This document shows, piece by piece, positions 61,217-64,000 of a DNA stretch of 64,000 bases. The notes under the pieces are model-generated. The model saw nothing but the letters and a program-made list of their open reading frames with translations. It ran no database searches and had not been told where the DNA came from. This DNA is from an uncultured Flavobacteriaceae bacterium (lineage in GTDB: Bacteria > Bacteroidota > Bacteroidia > Flavobacteriales > Flavobacteriaceae), in the NCBI GenBank assembly GCA_943789365.1, contig CALSTV010000001.1:1364001-1428000 (forward strand), written 5' to 3'. The stretch's first letter is position 1; each line of letters opens with the position of its first letter. A program made the position numbers and the translations under genes.

Positions 61217-62194
61217 ATGAAAAGTCTGAAAACCATTATCATTGCGCTATTGTTAGTTGTATCCTATGTTTCGTATGCGCAAAAAAGCAAACCGGCACCT
61301 GATTTAGTCAATGTACACTATGGCGAAAATGAACGTCATGTATTGGATGTTTGGTTTGCCGATAAAGGCAAAACAACACCATTAGCCATATACATTCATG
61401 GAGGCGGTTTTCAGTCGGGTAGCAAAGAAAGAGTGAACAGCAAAGAACTCGTTGGATTGTTAGAAGCCGGTATTTCGGTTGCGTCCATCAGTTACCGCTT
61501 TAAAACAACAGACCCCTTACCTGCGGCACATATGGATGCAAAACTTGCTTTACAGTTCATACGTTCAAAAGCGAACGAATGGAACATTGATAAAAACAGG
61601 ATAGGTGTGTTTGGGGGCTCTGCCGGTGCCCAGATATGTATGTGGCTGGCTTTTAGCGACGAAATGGCCAAACCCGAAAGTGCCAATGCAGTAGAAAGAG
61701 AATCTACCCGTGTTACCTGTGTCGCTACAAAAGGCGGGCAAACAACAATGGAGTCTTCCTTCTGGCTGAAACATATAGCCAAATTTGCGCCTGGTCAAGA
61801 GAAGGCCTTTAACGGAAAAGACCGTCTAAATACCTTTGGAGCTAAAACTTTAGAGGAAGCCAATGAAATAGCAAAGACAATTTCTGCCCTTGATTTGATA
61901 ACTGCCGACGACCCTCCTGTTTTTATGCAATATGGAATGGCTCCAAATGCTAAAGTGCCAGAAAACCCAAGAAAAGCTAGAGGTTGGGTGGTACATCACG
62001 TAGATTTTGGAACCGTTCTAAAAGAAAAGATGGACGCACTTCATGTGGAATCCGATTTGAAATATCCGGGAGCTAAAACCACTTATGATTCATCAATTGA
62101 TTTTTTCCATTATTCGATAAAAGTAGACAAGTTAATTGAGACTACAAAAAAGCGAGGCGCTACCAACAAAGAAAAAAAACACTGTAATTTCTAA
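61217..62194 (+). CDS. Secreted alpha/beta-hydrolase, probable carbohydrate esterase
   Basis: 325 residues; signal peptide ending VVSYVSYAQ. The oxyanion region is LAIYIHGGGFQSGSKERVNS, the nucleophile elbow is GVFGGSAGAQICMWL, and a late HHVDFG may hold the catalytic His. The layout fits the BD-FAE/carboxylesterase group. It lies 78 bp after SusD in the same direction, so it probably belongs to that operon and removes acyl groups from the imported chains. It differs from the esterase at 30.1 kb. Confidence 0.75.
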   Translation: MKSLKTIIIALLLVVSYVSYAQKSKPAPDLVNVHYGENERHVLDVWFADKGKTTPLAIYIHGGGFQSGSKERVNSKELVGLLEAGISVASISYRFKTTDPLPAAHMDAKLALQFIRSKANEWNIDKNRIGVFGGSAGAQICMWLAFSDEMAKPESANAVERESTRVTCVATKGGQTTMESSFWLKHIAKFAPGQEKAFNGKDRLNTFGAKTLEEANEIAKTISALDLITADDPPVFMQYGMAPNAKVPENPRKARGWVVHHVDFGTVLKEKMDALHVESDLKYPGAKTTYDSSIDFFHYSIKVDKLIETTKKRGATNKEKKHCNF

Positions 62195-62258
62195 CAGATT
62201 TGCAAAATCACTATAGAAATATTACACAATAACCTGTCGCCTCTTAAAACGTTTTCGC

Positions 62259-62266
62259 TAAATTTG
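62259..62266 (+). promoter_or_regulatory. -7 box (TAAATTTG) of the dihydrolipoyl dehydrogenase gene
   Basis: A perfect TAnnTTTG 25 bp upstream of the ATG at 62291. It argues against the upstream ATG-like start at 62264. No locus motif is present, in line with a housekeeping gene. Confidence 0.5.
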
Positions 62267-62290
62267 CTTACTAAATATAAGACAAATATT

Positions 62291-63694
62291 ATGACTAAAT
62301 ATGACGTAGCTGTTATTGGATCAGGACCTGGAGGGTACGTTGCTGCCATTCGTTGTGCACAACTAGGATTGAAGACTGCCATTATAGAAAAGTACAGTAC
62401 TTTGGGAGGTACTTGTTTGAATGTAGGATGTATTCCATCTAAAGCCTTATTAGATTCTTCTCACCACTACCACGATGCTAAAAAGCATTTTGAAAAACAC
62501 GGTATTGGCGTAGAAGGTTTGACGTTGGATTTTGAACAAATGATTGCTCGAAAAGGGGAAGTGGTAAGTCAGACATCTAGTGGTATCAATTATTTGATGG
62601 ACAAGAACAAGATTGATTTATACGAAGGTACGGGTACTTTTTTCGACACTACGCATATAAACATTGCAAAGCCTGATGGTTCTGTAGAAAAAATCGAAGC
62701 AGCAAAGACAATTATTGCTACGGGTTCTAAACCTTCTACGTTACCTTTTATTTCTATAGACAAAGAGCGAGTGATTACCTCTACCGAAGCTTTAAAATTA
62801 AAAGAAGTTCCTAAACACCTAATTGTAATTGGAGGTGGTGTGATTGGTCTTGAATTAGGACAGGTATATGCTCGTCTTGGTGCTGAAGTTTCAGTGATTG
62901 AGTTTATGCCTAAAATTATTCCTGGTATGGATGCTATGCTTTCAAAGGAATTGCAAAAATCATTAAAAAAACAAGGTCTTAAGTTTTATACTGGACATAA
63001 AGTTACTTCTGTAACCAATACAGGTGATGAGGTTGTTGTTGTTGCCGATGACAAGAAAGGAAACCCTGTTGAGTTTAAAGGAGATTATTCATTGATTTCA
63101 GTGGGTAGAAGACCTTATACGGATGGATTAGGTTTGGATGCTGTTGGTATTCAAACTACAGATAGAGGTCAGATTGAAACCAATGAGCACCTGCAGACGA
63201 ATATCCCTAATATTTATGCTATTGGAGATGTGGTAAAAGGCGCTATGTTAGCACATAAGGCGGAAGAGGAAGGTACAATGGTGGCTGAATATATCGCTGG
63301 TGAAAAACCACATATCAACTACAATCTTATTCCTGGTGTGGTCTATACTTGGCCAGAGGTAGCCGCTGTTGGAAAAACAGAGGAACAACTTAAAGAAGAA
63401 GGCATTGCATACAAAGCCGGTAGTTTCTCCATGAGAGCCCTGGGTAGAGCAAGAGCAAGTATGGATATCGATGGACAAGTAAAGGTGCTTGCCGATGCTA
63501 CTACTGATGAAATTTTAGGCGTACATATGATTGGTGCACGTGCCGCAGATATGATTGCAGAAGCGGTGGTTGCCATGGAGTTTAGAGCGTCTGCAGAAGA
63601 TGTTTCTAGAATGTCCCATGCACATCCAACCTATACGGAAGCTATTAAAGAAGCTTGTTTGGCAGCTACCGAGGATAGAGCCATACACATGTAA
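62291..63694 (+). CDS. lpdA: Dihydrolipoyl dehydrogenase
   Basis: 467 residues, the usual length. FAD site YDVAVIGSGPGGYVAAIRCA, redox-active disulfide in GGTCLNVGCIPSKALL, NAD site IVIGGGVIGLELGQVYARLG, FAD ribityl site YAIGDVVKGAMLAHKAEEEG, and the C-terminal HAHPTYTEAIKEA with the catalytic His-Glu pair. It reoxidises lipoyl groups of the 2-oxoacid dehydrogenase or glycine-cleavage complexes in the cytoplasm. It ends at a strong terminator and is not part of the glycan locus. Confidence 0.95.
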   Translation: MTKYDVAVIGSGPGGYVAAIRCAQLGLKTAIIEKYSTLGGTCLNVGCIPSKALLDSSHHYHDAKKHFEKHGIGVEGLTLDFEQMIARKGEVVSQTSSGINYLMDKNKIDLYEGTGTFFDTTHINIAKPDGSVEKIEAAKTIIATGSKPSTLPFISIDKERVITSTEALKLKEVPKHLIVIGGGVIGLELGQVYARLGAEVSVIEFMPKIIPGMDAMLSKELQKSLKKQGLKFYTGHKVTSVTNTGDEVVVVADDKKGNPVEFKGDYSLISVGRRPYTDGLGLDAVGIQTTDRGQIETNEHLQTNIPNIYAIGDVVKGAMLAHKAEEEGTMVAEYIAGEKPHINYNLIPGVVYTWPEVAAVGKTEEQLKEEGIAYKAGSFSMRALGRARASMDIDGQVKVLADATTDEILGVHMIGARAADMIAEAVVAMEFRASAEDVSRMSHAHPTYTEAIKEACLAATEDRAIHM

Positions 63695-63711
63695 AATAAA
63701 TTCAAAAAACG

Positions 63712-63740
63712 AAAAGACCAATAGCAATATTGGTCTTTTT
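63712..63740 (+). terminator. Rho-independent terminator after lpdA
   Basis: AAAAGACCAATA and TATTGGTCTTTT form a perfect 12-bp stem with a GCAA tetraloop, running into T6. The A-run on the other side makes it usable in both directions. Confidence 0.9.
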
Positions 63741-63766
63741 TATTATCACTACCTGAAAAAAACACC

Positions 63767-64000
63767 ATGAATAATAAATCAATACTGCTAGTACTTATGC
63801 TTTGTGCCTTGTACTCTTGCAGCCCAAAAATCAATAGTACTTTCACAAAGCGATATCCAGCATTAAATGCCTCCGACTCTATACAAGTGTATTCCCCCGA
63901 CCAATATCGTTCTATCGATATTTATAAGGATGAAGTTTTAGGATCAATTGTAGTTAGGGATGGCGGTTTTACAACTAACTGTGGTTATGATAGGATGTTG
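63767..64000 (+). CDS. Lipoprotein of unknown function (partial, runs off right edge)
   Basis: 78 residues are visible. MNNKSILLVLMLCALYSCSP gives a clear lipobox. The rest (YSPDQYRSIDIYKDEVLGSI) matches no family I recognise. It lies 27 bp after the lpdA terminator, so it must have its own promoter or depend on read-through. Confidence 0.65.
   Translation, partial: MNNKSILLVLMLCALYSCSPKINSTFTKRYPALNASDSIQVYSPDQYRSIDIYKDEVLGSIVVRDGGFTTNCGYDRML

Noticed and set aside
1-64000. tRNA, rRNA or known riboswitch genes
   Set aside because: None could be recognised by eye in the intergenic regions.

Overview
The window is AT-rich DNA from a marine member of the Bacteroidota, most likely the Flavobacteriia. 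The evidence is a SusC/SusD pair, a hybrid two-component sensor with an AraC output domain, type IX secretion C-terminal domains, lipoboxes on many secreted enzymes, and promoters of the Bacteroidota TTTG-N20-TAnnTTTG type. Most of it, about 3.4-62.2 kb, is one large polysaccharide utilisation locus for a sulfated, L-rhamnose-containing glycan such as a sulfated rhamnan or ulvan-type algal polymer. The glycan assignment is inference from gene content.

Layout. 0-1.2 kb: 5' part of a sialate-O-acetylesterase-like gene. 1.4-2.9 kb: a DUF3307/SatD-like operon behind a four-copy 28-bp operator array. 3.4-10 kb: L-rhamnose catabolic operon (bifunctional aldolase/dehydrogenase, isomerase, kinase, NCS1-type permease). 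10.3-18 kb: a DUF1961 protein and three regulators (two paralogous GntR-type proteins flanking one hybrid two-component protein). 18.4-23 kb: sulfatase plus three tandem LamG proteins. 23-30 kb: divergent units with a beta-propeller lipoprotein, a DUF5722 putative glycosidase, a TIM-barrel/SMP-30 fusion and a sulfatase. 30-44 kb: esterase, a T9SS protein of unknown family, then a seven-gene operon (sulfatase, GH106, unknown lipoprotein, GH78, PKD protein, rhamnose mutarotase, sulfatase). 44-45.3 kb: an orphan secreted protein with its own promoter. 45.4-50.8 kb: an accessory island (DUF3800 protein, T5orf172 protein, three toxin-antitoxin modules separated by related repeats). 50.9-62.2 kb: T9SS protein, two sulfatases, then divergently SusC, SusD and an esterase. 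62.3-64 kb: dihydrolipoyl dehydrogenase and a partial lipoprotein gene outside the locus.

How it fits together. Six S1-type sulfatases, two alpha-L-rhamnosidases (GH78, GH106), esterases and secreted proteins of unknown family would desulfate, deacylate and cut the glycan. SusC/SusD would import the pieces, and RhaM, RhaI, RhaB and RhaEW would convert L-rhamnose to DHAP and L-lactaldehyde or lactate. Ten promoters across 46 kb share the same arrangement: a direct repeat CAG-N7-CAGGATA placed exactly 20 bp (21 in one case) upstream of a -7 box. It occupies the place of the -33 element, which points to one activator, probably the hybrid two-component protein, controlling the whole locus including rhamnose catabolism.

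Oddities. SusC and GH78 each carry an in-frame TAA with the expected protein continuing in the same frame beyond it. One sulfatase has Leu instead of Pro in the formylglycine motif, also one base away from normal. These suggest either partial decay of the locus or base errors in the sequence.
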